From the NCBI RefSeq assembly GCF_900626075.1, contig NZ_UYZY01000001.1:434001-498000 (forward strand): 64,000 nt of DNA, written 5' to 3'. This document shows, piece by piece, positions 1 through 7,904 of the stretch. The stretch's first letter is position 1; every line of letters begins with the position of its first letter. A model generated the notes under the pieces. The model had not been told where the DNA came from and searched no databases. It saw nothing but the letters and a program-made list of their open reading frames with translations. The position numbers and the translations under genes are program-made. The stretch comes from Clostridium transplantifaecale. Lineage in GTDB: Bacteria > Bacillota > Clostridia > Lachnospirales > Lachnospiraceae.

Positions 1-2
1 CA

Positions 3-182
3 GAAAAAGGACTTGCCGTAAGCGGTGCATCAGTGATATTAAGGCCTTCCCAGACCTTGGAACTCGGGGCGGATAAAACGAAGGTTGAGGGAATGATACT
101 GGAACTTAAGGGGACTGCCAGCGCTAAACTTGAGGCAAACGGTCTGTTAGAAGTTAAGGGAGCTATGGTCAAACTGAATTAA
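3..182 (+). CDS. C-terminal fragment of a VgrG-like spike protein (partial, runs off the left edge)
   Basis: Only the last 59 codons are present, in the frame starting at base 3 and ending with TAA at 180-182. The peptide alternates short hydrophobic and polar stretches (ASVILRPSQTLELGADK, then MILELKG, KLEANGLLEVKG, MVKLN). This is the beta-helical needle pattern typical of VgrG / phage spike C-termini in Firmicutes. The next gene is a DUF4280 PAAR-like protein, which commonly caps such spikes. Together they suggest the tip of a contractile injection machine (T6SS-like or extracellular type). The family call is inferred from this short tail and the neighbour; the N-terminal domains lie outside the window. 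Confidence 0.5.
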   Translation, partial: EKGLAVSGASVILRPSQTLELGADKTKVEGMILELKGTASAKLEANGLLEVKGAMVKLN

Positions 183-286
183 AAAGAAGACCGCTTATGG
201 ATCAGTTCTGAAGACAGGGAACTGCCCGTGCCATGAAATCTGTAAACGGAAGAGAGTAAAATCATTTTTAGACAGGAGATGACGGA

Positions 287-670
287 ATGAGTTTTTGTGT
301 ATGTGGTGGGGCGTGTATAAGCTGCAGTTTCGGTTCGGTACCGTCCACTTTAAATGTATTGCCTGCGGCCAGGGTGATGAACACCCAGGCGATTGCCTCC
401 ATCATGGATAAGGTGCCTATGGTTAATATCCTACCCTTCGGCCTGTGTTCCTCCATGGCAAACCCCATGGTGGCGGCCGCAACGGCTGCTGCGTTGGGCG
501 TACTGACGCCGATGCCATGCATACCGGTAACGCCGGTTCCGTGGATGCCAGGCAATCCGCGGGTTTTAATTTCTGGAAAACCGGCACTGACATCTGATTC
601 AAAACTGATATGCGAGAGGGGAGGATACATCCGGATTATGATGCCGGGAATATTCAATATTCAGATATGA
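287..670 (+). CDS. DUF4280 / PAAR-like spike-tip protein
   Basis: 127 aa. The ATG follows an AGGAGATGA ribosome site. The sequence opens with a Cys-rich segment (MSFCVCGGACISCSFG) and carries the Pro/Gly-rich turns of the family: NILPFGLCSSMANPMV, then TPMPCIPVTPVPWMPGNP, and a final repeat ending in CERGGYIRIMMPG. DUF4280 proteins are PAAR-like tips that sharpen VgrG-type spikes and can carry effectors. This one is a bare tip with no toxin extension, and no effector or immunity gene follows it before the terminator at 748-789. It lies 104 nt after the VgrG-like tail, so the two are probably co-transcribed. Family assignment is fairly sure; which injection system it belongs to is not visible. 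Confidence 0.8.
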   Translation: MSFCVCGGACISCSFGSVPSTLNVLPAARVMNTQAIASIMDKVPMVNILPFGLCSSMANPMVAAATAAALGVLTPMPCIPVTPVPWMPGNPRVLISGKPALTSDSKLICERGGYIRIMMPGIFNIQI

Positions 671-747
671 CAGAACTTGAGGAAGCTGATGCAATAATCA
701 GAAAATTCAGAAAGAAAACGGGATTGTTCCCCATGTTCACCCCTCTT

Positions 748-789
748 CAAAAAGTGCTGCTGCGAACTCCATGCCAGCAGCACTTTTTG
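748..789 (+). terminator. Strong intrinsic terminator after the DUF4280 gene
   Basis: A 15-bp perfect stem (748-762 with 775-789, GTGCTGCTG/CAGCAGCAC core) with a 12-nt loop. The A-rich and T-rich flanks let it work in both directions. Confidence 0.85.
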
Positions 790-977
790 TAGTTCTAATA
801 CCGAATCCAACATCAAATCGAAAGCCAATTCTAACTTCAATACTGAAACCAACACCAAACCTCAGAAGAAACTTTCAGACAGTGAACAAAAGGCGTTCCC
901 CGGACTTCCGAAGGAGCATTGTGGTTGACAGCCTTCTCATTTCTCAATTAAAATCCCGCTTTAGGATTGAAAATCAT
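790..977. other. Intergenic stretch with no supported gene
   Basis: Between the terminator and the biotin promoter. One frame (791-928) reads an Asn/Ser/Thr-rich peptide ending in KLSDSEQKAFPGLPKEHCG, but it has no start codon with a ribosome site. It could be a gene remnant or chance. Confidence 0.4.
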
Positions 978-1008
978 TTGTTAACTTACAAAAATAAAAG
1001 GTTGACAA
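978..1008. promoter_or_regulatory. BirA operator 1 of the biotin operon
   Basis: TTGTTAAC (978-985), 15 nt, GTTGACAA (1001-1008). This matches the Firmicute BirA operator layout TTGTTAAC-N15-GTTAACAA with one change. The right half overlaps the -35 box, so biotinyl-AMP-loaded BirA should block transcription when biotin is plentiful. The call rests on motif match plus the downstream bioY-bioD-bioA genes. Confidence 0.85.
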
Positions 1009-1030
1009 TTTGGAGCGTAATTGGTAAGAT
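1002..1030 (+). promoter_or_regulatory. Promoter of bioY-bioD-bioA
   Basis: TTGACA (1002-1007), 17-nt spacer, TAAGAT (1025-1030). Both boxes are covered by repressor-type elements: BirA operator 1 over the -35 and the left arm of the long palindrome over the -10. Confidence 0.85.
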
Positions 1031-1087
1031 TTATCTGAATGTAAACTGTATTTTATTTTTGGTTTACATTCAGATAAATCTTACCAA
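1021..1087. repeat. 26-bp perfect inverted repeat containing a second BirA-like operator
   Basis: Arms 1021-1046 and 1062-1087 are exact reverse complements around a 15-nt AT-rich loop. The inner ends read TGTAAAC-N15-GTTTACA (1040-1068), the half-site type of the enterobacterial bio operator with the same 15-nt gap as operator 1. The outer arm (TTGGTAAGATTTATC) goes beyond what BirA needs, so the element may also fold as a hairpin in the 5' leader. It ends 13 nt before the bioY ribosome site. Confidence 0.7.
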
Positions 1088-1110
1088 ACAGAAAATTATA
1101 GGAGGAAAAC

Positions 1111-1686
1111 ATGTTACAAAAAGCAGAAAAACCCCTGAGGTATTCACCGGTACTGAACCTTACCTATACAGCGATGTTTACAACGCTGATCGCCGTAGGG
1201 GCGTTTATTAAAATTCCGGTGCCCGTGGTGCCTTTTACGCTGCAGTTTTTATTTACCATGCTGGCGGGGCTTTTGCTGGGTGGTAAAAATGGGGCGGCCA
1301 GTGTTGCCCTGTATATAGCGCTTGGGCTGGCGGGGCTGCCTGTTTTTGCAGAGGGCGGCGGAATCTGGTATCTTTTAAAGCCGAGCTTTGGCTATCTGAT
1401 CGGCTTCTGTCTGGCCAGTTATGTGACGGGGAAGATAGCCGGACACGGGAATCCGCTGACAATTAAAAAACTTCTGGCAGCAAATTTTACAGGGCTGTTT
1501 ATTGTCTATGGGGTTGGGATGGTTTATTACTACATCATCTGTAATTTTGTGATAAATACGCCGATAGGAGTATGGCCGCTCTTTCTCTACTGTTTTATAT
1601 TAGCAGTCCCGGGAGATATCTGTTTATGTATTTTGGCAGCTTATCTGGTAAAGCGGATTCAGCCGGTTATGAAAAGTATGAGATAG
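1111..1686 (+). CDS. bioY: Biotin ECF transporter S component BioY
   Basis: 191 aa, the usual BioY length, with AGGAGG eight bases before the ATG. BioY is the membrane S component that binds biotin and works alone or with the energising EcfA/A'/T module, which is not in this window. The sequence shows about six hydrophobic helices and the family signature FTLQFLFTMLAGLLLGGKNG followed by LGLAGLPVFAEGGG. It is the first gene behind the BirA-controlled promoter, which supports biotin as substrate. The bioD start lies 61 nt after its stop, so the genes are one unit. Confidence 0.93.
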   Translation: MLQKAEKPLRYSPVLNLTYTAMFTTLIAVGAFIKIPVPVVPFTLQFLFTMLAGLLLGGKNGAASVALYIALGLAGLPVFAEGGGIWYLLKPSFGYLIGFCLASYVTGKIAGHGNPLTIKKLLAANFTGLFIVYGVGMVYYYIICNFVINTPIGVWPLFLYCFILAVPGDICLCILAAYLVKRIQPVMKSMR

Positions 1687-1747
1687 GGTGTAACGGCATC
1701 AGATACATAGGAGAGATTGAAGAACTGCAGAATGAGGTGGACTGAAT

Positions 1748-2431
1748 ATGAGTAAAAATATCTTTATTACGGGAACCGGAACAGACATCGGGAAAACCTT
1801 TGTGACGGGCCTGATTGTGAAAAAACTGAGCCAAAGCGGGAGAAACGCGGCATATTATAAAGCGGCTATGAGCGGGAACAGCCGCGGCGGAGACGGAAAT
1901 CTGATTCCGGGTGATGCATGGACTGTAAAGAGTGTTTCTGGAATTGCCCAACCGCTGGGGGAGATGTGCCCCTATGTATATGAGCTTGCGTATTCTCCCC
2001 ACCTCGCTTCCAGAATTGAGGGGAATCCGGTTCGGCTGCAGGTGGTCAGGGAAGGATTTGAGGCTGTCTGCCGCAATTACGACTATGTAACGATGGAGGG
2101 CAGCGGAGGTATTGTATGTCCGGTCTGCTTTGATGAGGCCAAAATCCAGTTGGAGGATATTATCAGAGAACTGAAGCTGTCCTGCCTGATTGTCGCAGAT
2201 GCGGGACTCGGCACAATTAACGATGTGGTTCTCACCTGGGAATATATGCGCTCCCATGATATTCCGGTAAAAGGAATCATTTTCAACCATTTCCATGCAG
2301 GGAATGTGATGGAGGAAGATAACCGGAGGATGTGTGAATACATGACGGGACTTAAGGTGCTGGCCTGCGTCAAAGACGGTGATACAGAGCTTGACATAGA
2401 CGCAGATGAACTGGCATCCCTGTACGAATAG
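1748..2431 (+). CDS. bioD: ATP-dependent dethiobiotin synthetase BioD
   Basis: 227 aa. BioD carboxylates 7,8-diaminononanoate to dethiobiotin, the next-to-last step of biotin synthesis. The N-terminus has the P-loop GTGTDIGKTFVTGL (residues about 8-21). Further on are the substrate-loop EGSGGIVCP near residue 118 and the NHFH nucleotide-binding segment near 180. It sits between bioY and bioA with short gaps (61 and 17 nt) under the BirA promoter. Confidence 0.94.
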   Translation: MSKNIFITGTGTDIGKTFVTGLIVKKLSQSGRNAAYYKAAMSGNSRGGDGNLIPGDAWTVKSVSGIAQPLGEMCPYVYELAYSPHLASRIEGNPVRLQVVREGFEAVCRNYDYVTMEGSGGIVCPVCFDEAKIQLEDIIRELKLSCLIVADAGLGTINDVVLTWEYMRSHDIPVKGIIFNHFHAGNVMEEDNRRMCEYMTGLKVLACVKDGDTELDIDADELASLYE

Positions 2432-2448
2432 GAAAGAAGGTAAAAAAT

Positions 2449-3633
2449 ATGATTTGGTATCCATATCAGCAGATGAAAACAATGAAACCGCCCTATAAAG
2501 TCGTCAATGCGGAGGGCGTTTATCTCTACACGGAGGATCAGAAGCTGATTGATTCCGTTTCCTCCTGGTGGAGCGTCATCCACGGTTATAAGCATCCGGA
2601 GCTGACGGAGGCAATCAAATCCCAGGCGGATCGGTTTGCCCATGTCATGCTGGGGGGACTGACCCATGAACCGGTGGAAAAACTGTCTGAAAAACTGAAG
2701 GAATGGCTGCCCGGGGATCTGGATTACTGTTTTTATTCTGATTCCGGGAGTGTGGCGGTGGAAGTGGCTCTTAAAATGGCGCTGCAGTTTAATACAAACC
2801 GCAAAAAGACCAGGAGTAAGGTCTTGTCCCTGACCCGGTCTTACCACGGGGACACATTTAAGGCCATGGAAGTGGGAGACGATGAGGACTACCATTTTGC
2901 ATTCGGGGAAAAGAAGGATGTGATCCATATTCCAACGGAGATTCCAGCCCTGGAGGAAGCGTTTAAACTGTATCATGATAATTTGAACTGTTTTATCGTG
3001 GAGCCTCTTCTTCAGGGTGCGGGAGGAATGCAGATGTATGATATCTCATTTTTAGAGCGGGCGAGAGAACTGTGCGACGAGTACGATGTACTCCTGATTT
3101 TTGATGAGGTCGCCACCGGATTTGGACGGACCGGATTCCGTTTTGTCGCAGATCTCGTATGCCCTGATATCCTGGTTTTGGGAAAAGCTCTTACAGGAGG
3201 GTATATCGGACATGCGGTTACGGTTGCAAACCATAAGGTATATCAGGGCTTTTACGGCGACGATCCCGCCCTTGCACTGATGCACGGACCCACCTTCATG
3301 GGAAATGCCCTGGCTTGCAGTGTGGCGCTAAAATCCATTGAGCTTTTTGAAAAGGAAGATTACATATCGAAGATCAGCCGTATTACCGATATTACCCGGA
3401 GGGAGATGGAAGGCTATACGGACAGCCGCATAAAAGAGATACGTATTATGGGAGGCTGTGTCTGCATAGAGGTACGCGATCCCGCCGTATTGGAGGGATA
3501 TCAGCAGTTTGCATATGAACGGGGCGTATTCAGCCGTCCGTTTTTAAACTACATGTATGCGATGGTTCCTTATGTAATCACGGAACAGGAATTAGTCAAG
3601 GTGCTGGATACGATGAAAGCATGGTTTCAGTAG
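2449..3633 (+). CDS. bioA: Adenosylmethionine-8-amino-7-oxononanoate aminotransferase BioA
   Basis: 394 aa, somewhat shorter than the roughly 430 aa of E. coli BioA. This class-III PLP aminotransferase converts KAPA to DAPA using SAM as amino donor. Visible motifs are SVSSWWSVIHGYKHPEL near the N-terminus (KAPA/SAM pocket), DSGSVAVEVALKMA, the PLP aspartate in FDEVATGFGRTG, and the Schiff-base lysine in LGKALTGGYIG. No bioB, bioF or bioW gene follows. A terminator closes the operon 19 nt after the stop, so the remaining steps must be encoded elsewhere or the cell uses imported precursors. Confidence 0.93.
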   Translation: MIWYPYQQMKTMKPPYKVVNAEGVYLYTEDQKLIDSVSSWWSVIHGYKHPELTEAIKSQADRFAHVMLGGLTHEPVEKLSEKLKEWLPGDLDYCFYSDSGSVAVEVALKMALQFNTNRKKTRSKVLSLTRSYHGDTFKAMEVGDDEDYHFAFGEKKDVIHIPTEIPALEEAFKLYHDNLNCFIVEPLLQGAGGMQMYDISFLERARELCDEYDVLLIFDEVATGFGRTGFRFVADLVCPDILVLGKALTGGYIGHAVTVANHKVYQGFYGDDPALALMHGPTFMGNALACSVALKSIELFEKEDYISKISRITDITRREMEGYTDSRIKEIRIMGGCVCIEVRDPAVLEGYQQFAYERGVFSRPFLNYMYAMVPYVITEQELVKVLDTMKAWFQ

Positions 3634-3651
3634 AAAAATAGAATGAGGAAA

Positions 3652-3684
3652 AAGGCGCTCTCTGCATGGAACAGCGTCTTTTTT
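3652..3684 (+). terminator. Terminator of the biotin operon
   Basis: AAGGCGCT (3652-3659) pairs with AGCGTCTT (3673-3680) with one G-U pair, followed by a T run. Confidence 0.7.
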
Positions 3685-3699
3685 CATGTCTGTGCTGAC

Positions 3700-3728
3700 T
3701 TGCAGGCACTATGGCAAAATGTTATAAT
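3700..3728 (+). promoter_or_regulatory. Promoter of the sirtuin gene
   Basis: TTGCAG (3700-3705), 17-nt spacer, perfect TATAAT (3723-3728). It lies directly after the biotin-operon terminator, so the sirtuin is a separate unit. Confidence 0.75.
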
Positions 3729-3762
3729 GAATAAAGGTAATAGAACCGAAGGGGGCATTGCT

Positions 3763-4518
3763 ATGAAGAAAAAAATGGAACGGCTAAAGAGAATTCTGGA
3801 AGAAAGTACGTACACTGTGGCGCTTTGCGGCTCCGGCATGATGGAGGAAGGCGGATTTACAGGGATAAAAAAGCAGGACAAAGCTTACGACATAGAAAGC
3901 CGCTACGGCCATTGCGTGGAAGAGCTGTATTCGGCTACCTTCTATAATACGCGGCCGGAACAGTTCTTTGAATTTTACAAAAGTGAAATGCTTCACCATA
4001 TGCCGCATGACACCGCTACCGGTCCGGCGCTGGCAGCCATGGAGCGGGCAGGCAGACTTCAGAGCGTAATCAACAGCAACATCTATGACAAGCCGCGCAG
4101 GGGAGGCTGCGGACATGTAATCAACCTGCATGGAAGTATCTACCAGAACCAATGTCCCAGATGCGGCAAAGAATACCCTGTTCCCTACATAATGAATGCA
4201 AAACACGTACCGCTTTGCGAAGTCTGCAGGATTCCCGTCCGGCCGATGATTTCTCTTTTCGGAGAGATGGTGGACAGCCAGAAGATGACAAGCACCACAG
4301 AGGAGATTACAAAAGCCGATACATTACTGCTGCTGGGGACGACTCTTGCTTCCGAAGTATTCCATCATTATATTCAGTATTTTGAAGGAAGACATCTGGT
4401 CATTATCCATAAGCAGAAGCACTATTTGGACGAGAAGGCGTCACTTGTGATACTGGATCATCCTATGAATGTACTGCCTCTTCTTGGATATGGAAAAGAG
4501 GATAGCAAAGCACAGTAG
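3763..4518 (+). CDS. Stand-alone Sir2-family NAD-dependent protein deacylase (divergent)
   Basis: 251 aa from the ATG at 3763, chosen because GAAGGGGG precedes it and the promoter lies just upstream; an earlier in-frame start at 3643 precedes that promoter. Sirtuins remove acyl groups from lysines using NAD. Seen here: a modified NAD loop (CGSGMMEEGGFTG in place of GAGISxxSGIPDFR), the catalytic-His segment VINLHGS, two zinc Cys pairs (CPRC and CEVC), and LLLLGTTLASEV matching the LGTSL motif. The usual NIDxLH motif reads NIYDKP, so a normally conserved Asp and His are missing at that place. It is too small and isolated to be a SIR2-type phage-defence effector. Family is sure; deacylase activity is uncertain. 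Confidence 0.8.
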   Translation: MKKKMERLKRILEESTYTVALCGSGMMEEGGFTGIKKQDKAYDIESRYGHCVEELYSATFYNTRPEQFFEFYKSEMLHHMPHDTATGPALAAMERAGRLQSVINSNIYDKPRRGGCGHVINLHGSIYQNQCPRCGKEYPVPYIMNAKHVPLCEVCRIPVRPMISLFGEMVDSQKMTSTTEEITKADTLLLLGTTLASEVFHHYIQYFEGRHLVIIHKQKHYLDEKASLVILDHPMNVLPLLGYGKEDSKAQ

Positions 4519-4535
4519 ATATTTATTAATTTTAC

Positions 4536-4566
4536 GCCGGGGCCGTTTTCAGGCCCCGGCATTTTT
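4536..4566 (+). terminator. Terminator after the sirtuin gene
   Basis: GCCGGGGCC (4536-4544), 7-nt loop, GGCCCCGGC (4552-4560), then ATTTTT. The converging minus-strand ABC gene ends just downstream. Confidence 0.9.
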
Positions 4567-4614
4567 CTATACGACCGGAAGAGAAGCGGCATGACATGTG
4601 CAATTTAACCTTCT

Positions 4615-5301
4615 TTATTTTATTTTCCCATCCTGCACGGTAATAATCCGGCTGCTGCTTTTAGCCGCTTCGGGGGAATGTGTCACCATGATAATTGTCT
4701 GGCCGGTGTTTTTGTTAATCTCCCTCAAAAGATTCATAATCCCGGCCCCGGTCCGGCTGTCCAGATTTCCCGTAGGCTCGTCGGCAAAAAGGATTTCCGG
4801 GCTGTTAATCAGGGCGCGGGCAATTGCCACACGCTGCTGCTGGCCGCCGGATAATTCGCGGGGCGTGTGTTTCCTGTGTTCGGACAGGCCGACGAGACCG
4901 ATAATCTGATCAAGCTGTTTCCGGCAGCTCCCTATCTTTTTACCGTCCAGAAGCAGCGGAAGCATGATATTTTCCTCTGCATTCAGGTTGGGGATTAGAT
5001 TGTAAAACTGAAAGACAAAGCCGATTTTCTGCCGCCGGATACGGCTCATTTTTTCGTCTTCCAGGCGGGAAATATCCGTGCCGTTTAAAAGAACAGAGCC
5101 GCCTGTGGGGATGTCCAGACCTCCAAGGATATAAAGCAGCGTACTTTTTCCGGAACCGGACGGTCCCATGACGGATACGAATTCCCCCTGCAGGACCTGT
5201 AACGAAATATCTTTGAGTACCTTTACGGTTTCGCCGCCGAGACGAAAATCTTTTACAATGTGTTTTCCCTCCACGGCAATGTTTGCGGGTGTCTGTTTCA
5301 T
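4615..5301 (-). CDS. ABC transporter ATP-binding protein, MacB/LolD type
   Basis: 228 aa, starting at 5301, where AGGAGG lies seven bases upstream; an earlier ATG at 5319 overlaps that ribosome site. Motifs: Walker [18 protein letters not shown]-loop [12 protein letters not shown], signature [15 protein letters not shown], Walker [14 protein letters not shown], and H-loop MVTHSP. This is the LolD/MacB class that works with FtsX-fold permeases to move peptides, lipoproteins or antibiotics rather than to import nutrients. It follows the permease gene after 24 nt and is last in the minus-strand operon. Confidence 0.92.
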   Translation of the reverse strand: MKQTPANIAVEGKHIVKDFRLGGETVKVLKDISLQVLQGEFVSVMGPSGSGKSTLLYILGGLDIPTGGSVLLNGTDISRLEDEKMSRIRRQKIGFVFQFYNLIPNLNAEENIMLPLLLDGKKIGSCRKQLDQIIGLVGLSEHRKHTPRELSGGQQQRVAIARALINSPEILFADEPTGNLDSRTGAGIMNLLREINKNTGQTIIMVTHSPEAAKSSSRIITVQDGKIK

Positions 5302-5325
5302 GAAATAACCTCCTGTCATCGCGTA

Positions 5326-7800
5326 CTATTCAAATTTGATTTCCTCCACCAGTTTCATACTGCGGCTCTTAAATACTGGGACAACGGAGCCAAGCAGGGT
5401 CACAATAATTCCCATGATACCGGCGCGCAGGAAGATAACGGCATCCAGCTCCGGCGCCATTGAGATTTTTGGTCCGGCTACAAGGAAAATGGTCTGAATT
5501 TCCATGCAGGAAACAAAAACCGCTATAACCGCCCCGATAAGACCGGCCGAAAATCCCTCAATCAGCGTTATTTTTATATTCTGCCGGTTGGAAAGCCCCA
5601 CCGACTTGTACATGGCAATGCTCCGCCGTTTTTGGATGCAGTTGATTAGCAGGTTATTAATGACGCCCACGGCCGCCAGCGCGAAAATAAAAAAGGTCAT
5701 GGTGTGCATGGGCTGCAAAAAAGCTCCCACGGTAGACAGGGCGTCCGCGTTAAATTCCTTCACCGTCCGGCTCCAGTTCGGTGTATCACCGAACAGAGCG
5801 CGGATTTGCACCATAATAGCTTCGGGATCTGCGGCGGTATAAGCAAGGAAGCCATAAGAAACAGGGCCGAAATCAGCTGCTGCATATGAGGAAGAAATGA
5901 CCGCCTCTACATCCGTAGCCCTTGATTTGAAGCTGCCCACTACAAGATAATCATTTTGTCCGGCGCCGCAGGACAGGGGAAGCATATCACCGATGGAAAA
6001 ACCGGTGCGTTCCATGCAGCTTTCACTTAACAGAACGGCCCGTTCCCCGTCAAAGGCTGAAATTGCTTTTTCTTCCATCCCCCTTTCCGTATATTGGAGC
6101 GCCAGCATGGAGCTGTACCATTCCAGATGATCGGTTGCCTCCAGACGGCTGAAAGTCTCGCCCTCCGCCTGCATCTCATTTTTATACACGTAAAGGGGAA
6201 GCGCTTTTTTAATTCCCTCCATCTCCTTAACCTGTTCGATAAATTCCGGTTCCATCTGCCCATCCGCAAAGCCCTGAATTTCAGCGTCCCTGAACACGTC
6301 GCCGATGTAGGCGGTCACGAAATCCCCCACGGCGGTGATGGCGATTACAGCGGAAATGCTGATAAAAAGCAGCGTGATATTCTGCGAAGTATTCCGGTTG
6401 CCCCGCATATTCCGGGCGGCAAGCCTTCCTTCGTTTCCCAGGACGGCTCCGTAAAGATGTTCCAGTCCCGCTGCGCTCATGTCCGTCAGCAGCGGAATAA
6501 TCAGAATTGCGGAGGCAATCAGCCCCAGCAGAGAAAATCCGCCGGCCGGATACAGCGCTTTTGGTGAGGCCAGTTTAGGAAGAAACGCTGAAATTATAAA
6601 AAGCGTAATGCCGGTCCCGGCCCTATAGCGCCGGGGGATATGTTTTTCTTCCACGCTGCCGAGCACAACATCTTTGATCGGCAGCCGGCTTGCCCGCCGC
6701 ACCGGGAGCCATGCGGAGAGCAGGGATACCATTACCGCAGCCGCAAAGGAAAAAAGGATACTGAATGGAGTGACGACAACCGGAATCTCGATTCCCTGTG
6801 AAAGAGACTGCCCCATTCCCCGCAGAATCAGTTTCAGGACGAGTATACCCGCCGGAATCCCTATCAGGCCGCCCATGACGCCGTACAGTGCGCTTTCCAG
6901 CAGAAGAATGCGGGTCACGGCCTTTTGCGTTGCCCCAATACTGCGGAACGTGCCGATTACAGGCAGGCGATCCAGGGTAATTACCTTGTAGCTGCTGTAA
7001 ATGATAAAAATGCTCACCGTCAGGGAGAAAAAGCTGATCAGAAAAAACGGCATGGATTTTTGCCGTGCGTCCGCAAAGATCTGCGCCTCATCCACCACTT
7101 CGGACACGCGGTATCCGCCGCCAGGCAGAGCTGCTGCCAGCTCGTGTTTCAGTTCCGAAGCAGAAATCCCTTCGGCCGGTTTAATTAACAGTTCGGTGTA
7201 TCCGTCCTTCCGGCCGGACAGGGCGGAAAGGGTGGAAAGGGGCAGAAGAGCGGTCGTCCCTCTTGTATGCCGGAGAAAAACAGTATCATAGGCGGCAACC
7301 GCCTCCACGGCGAAAGGAACCGGCTGCCCGTTAATCTGCAGCGTAACCGTGTCACCCGCCTCAATCCCGTATTTTGATGTGAAACGGTCCGGTAAGATAA
7401 CCTTATTACCGGTGAAATCCTCAATTTTCTCCCCGTCTGCGAACCGCGGAGGATTGATCTGATTGAGCAGGGCCAGATCGGCCGCTATCAAATCAACGGT
7501 TTCATAATAACCGTTTTCGTGGTAAAGGGCAGTCCCCTTCAGCGCCCCGACAACGGCATCCACCGACGGCAGTTCCGGCAGGATGCCGATATCGACAGGA
7601 CCCTCGGCCGCAGTTACGGAGATTGCCGCGCTTCCGGCCATTCCGCGCGCCATTTTCCGCTGTGCGCTTTCATAAGAAGCGCCAATGGAAAACGACACCA
7701 GAAGAAGGGTGGAGGAAAGTAAGACGGACAGAAGCATGACGGCGGTCCGCATTTTTCTTTCTTTGACGTTTGTGAGAATGTATTTCCAGATGATTTTCAA
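5326..7800 (-). CDS. FtsX-like ABC transporter permease (two FtsX domains)
   Basis: 824 aa with a TTG start at 7800 preceded by AAGGAGG. It begins with a cytoplasmic KERKMRTAVMLLS segment and a first membrane helix (about 18-40). A large extracytoplasmic domain follows, then a three-helix FtsX core around 250-380, further helices around 395-450, a second extracellular domain, and a second FtsX core at about 700-815 with the IQKRRSIAMYKSVG coupling helix. Long two-core permeases of this type export or sense peptides and antibiotics at the membrane surface. The kinase/regulator pair directly upstream suggests a sensor-transporter unit, but the substrate is unknown. Confidence 0.88.
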   Translation of the reverse strand: MKIIWKYILTNVKERKMRTAVMLLSVLLSSTLLLVSFSIGASYESAQRKMARGMAGSAAISVTAAEGPVDIGILPELPSVDAVVGALKGTALYHENGYYETVDLIAADLALLNQINPPRFADGEKIEDFTGNKVILPDRFTSKYGIEAGDTVTLQINGQPVPFAVEAVAAYDTVFLRHTRGTTALLPLSTLSALSGRKDGYTELLIKPAEGISASELKHELAAALPGGGYRVSEVVDEAQIFADARQKSMPFFLISFFSLTVSIFIIYSSYKVITLDRLPVIGTFRSIGATQKAVTRILLLESALYGVMGGLIGIPAGILVLKLILRGMGQSLSQGIEIPVVVTPFSILFSFAAAVMVSLLSAWLPVRRASRLPIKDVVLGSVEEKHIPRRYRAGTGITLFIISAFLPKLASPKALYPAGGFSLLGLIASAILIIPLLTDMSAAGLEHLYGAVLGNEGRLAARNMRGNRNTSQNITLLFISISAVIAITAVGDFVTAYIGDVFRDAEIQGFADGQMEPEFIEQVKEMEGIKKALPLYVYKNEMQAEGETFSRLEATDHLEWYSSMLALQYTERGMEEKAISAFDGERAVLLSESCMERTGFSIGDMLPLSCGAGQNDYLVVGSFKSRATDVEAVISSSYAAADFGPVSYGFLAYTAADPEAIMVQIRALFGDTPNWSRTVKEFNADALSTVGAFLQPMHTMTFFIFALAAVGVINNLLINCIQKRRSIAMYKSVGLSNRQNIKITLIEGFSAGLIGAVIAVFVSCMEIQTIFLVAGPKISMAPELDAVIFLRAGIMGIIVTLLGSVVPVFKSRSMKLVEEIKFE

Positions 7801-7826
7801 AATAAGACCTCCTTGAAAGCAGAAAA

Positions 7827-7904
7827 AAGGTTGGCAGCTATCATTAAATTAATAATAGTCTGCCAACCTTAATCTGATTTTCAGGCAACCTTAATTAACC
7901 TTAA
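7827..7904 (-). promoter_or_regulatory. Regulatory region of the ABC transporter: three direct repeats plus a hairpin
   Basis: Read on the minus strand, TTAAGGTT occurs three times (plus-strand AACCTTAA at 7897-7904, 7887-7894 and 7865-7872), spaced 10 and 22 bp. Such near-helical spacing of direct repeats is typical of OmpR/PhoB-type regulator targets. The last repeat leads into TTGGCA, 17 nt, TGATAG, a possible promoter. The stretch 7827-7837/7860-7870 also forms an 11-bp inverted repeat followed by a T run on the minus strand, so it could instead act as a terminator or attenuator between kinase and permease. The first repeat overlaps the kinase stop codon. Confidence 0.55.

Noticed and set aside
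268..657. Minus-strand open frame opposite the DUF4280 gene
   Set aside because: The plus-strand frame has a ribosome site and clear family features; the antisense one has neither.
771..1211. Open frame covering the biotin promoter and start of bioY
   Set aside because: It crosses a terminator, a consensus promoter and two operators, has no ribosome site and no motif.
2083..2976. Long minus-strand frame across bioD and bioA
   Set aside because: It spans the junction of two well-identified genes and reads as a shadow; no site or motif.
3763..4518. SIR2-type antiphage defence gene
   Set aside because: The protein is a 251-aa single-domain sirtuin with its own promoter and no defence partner.
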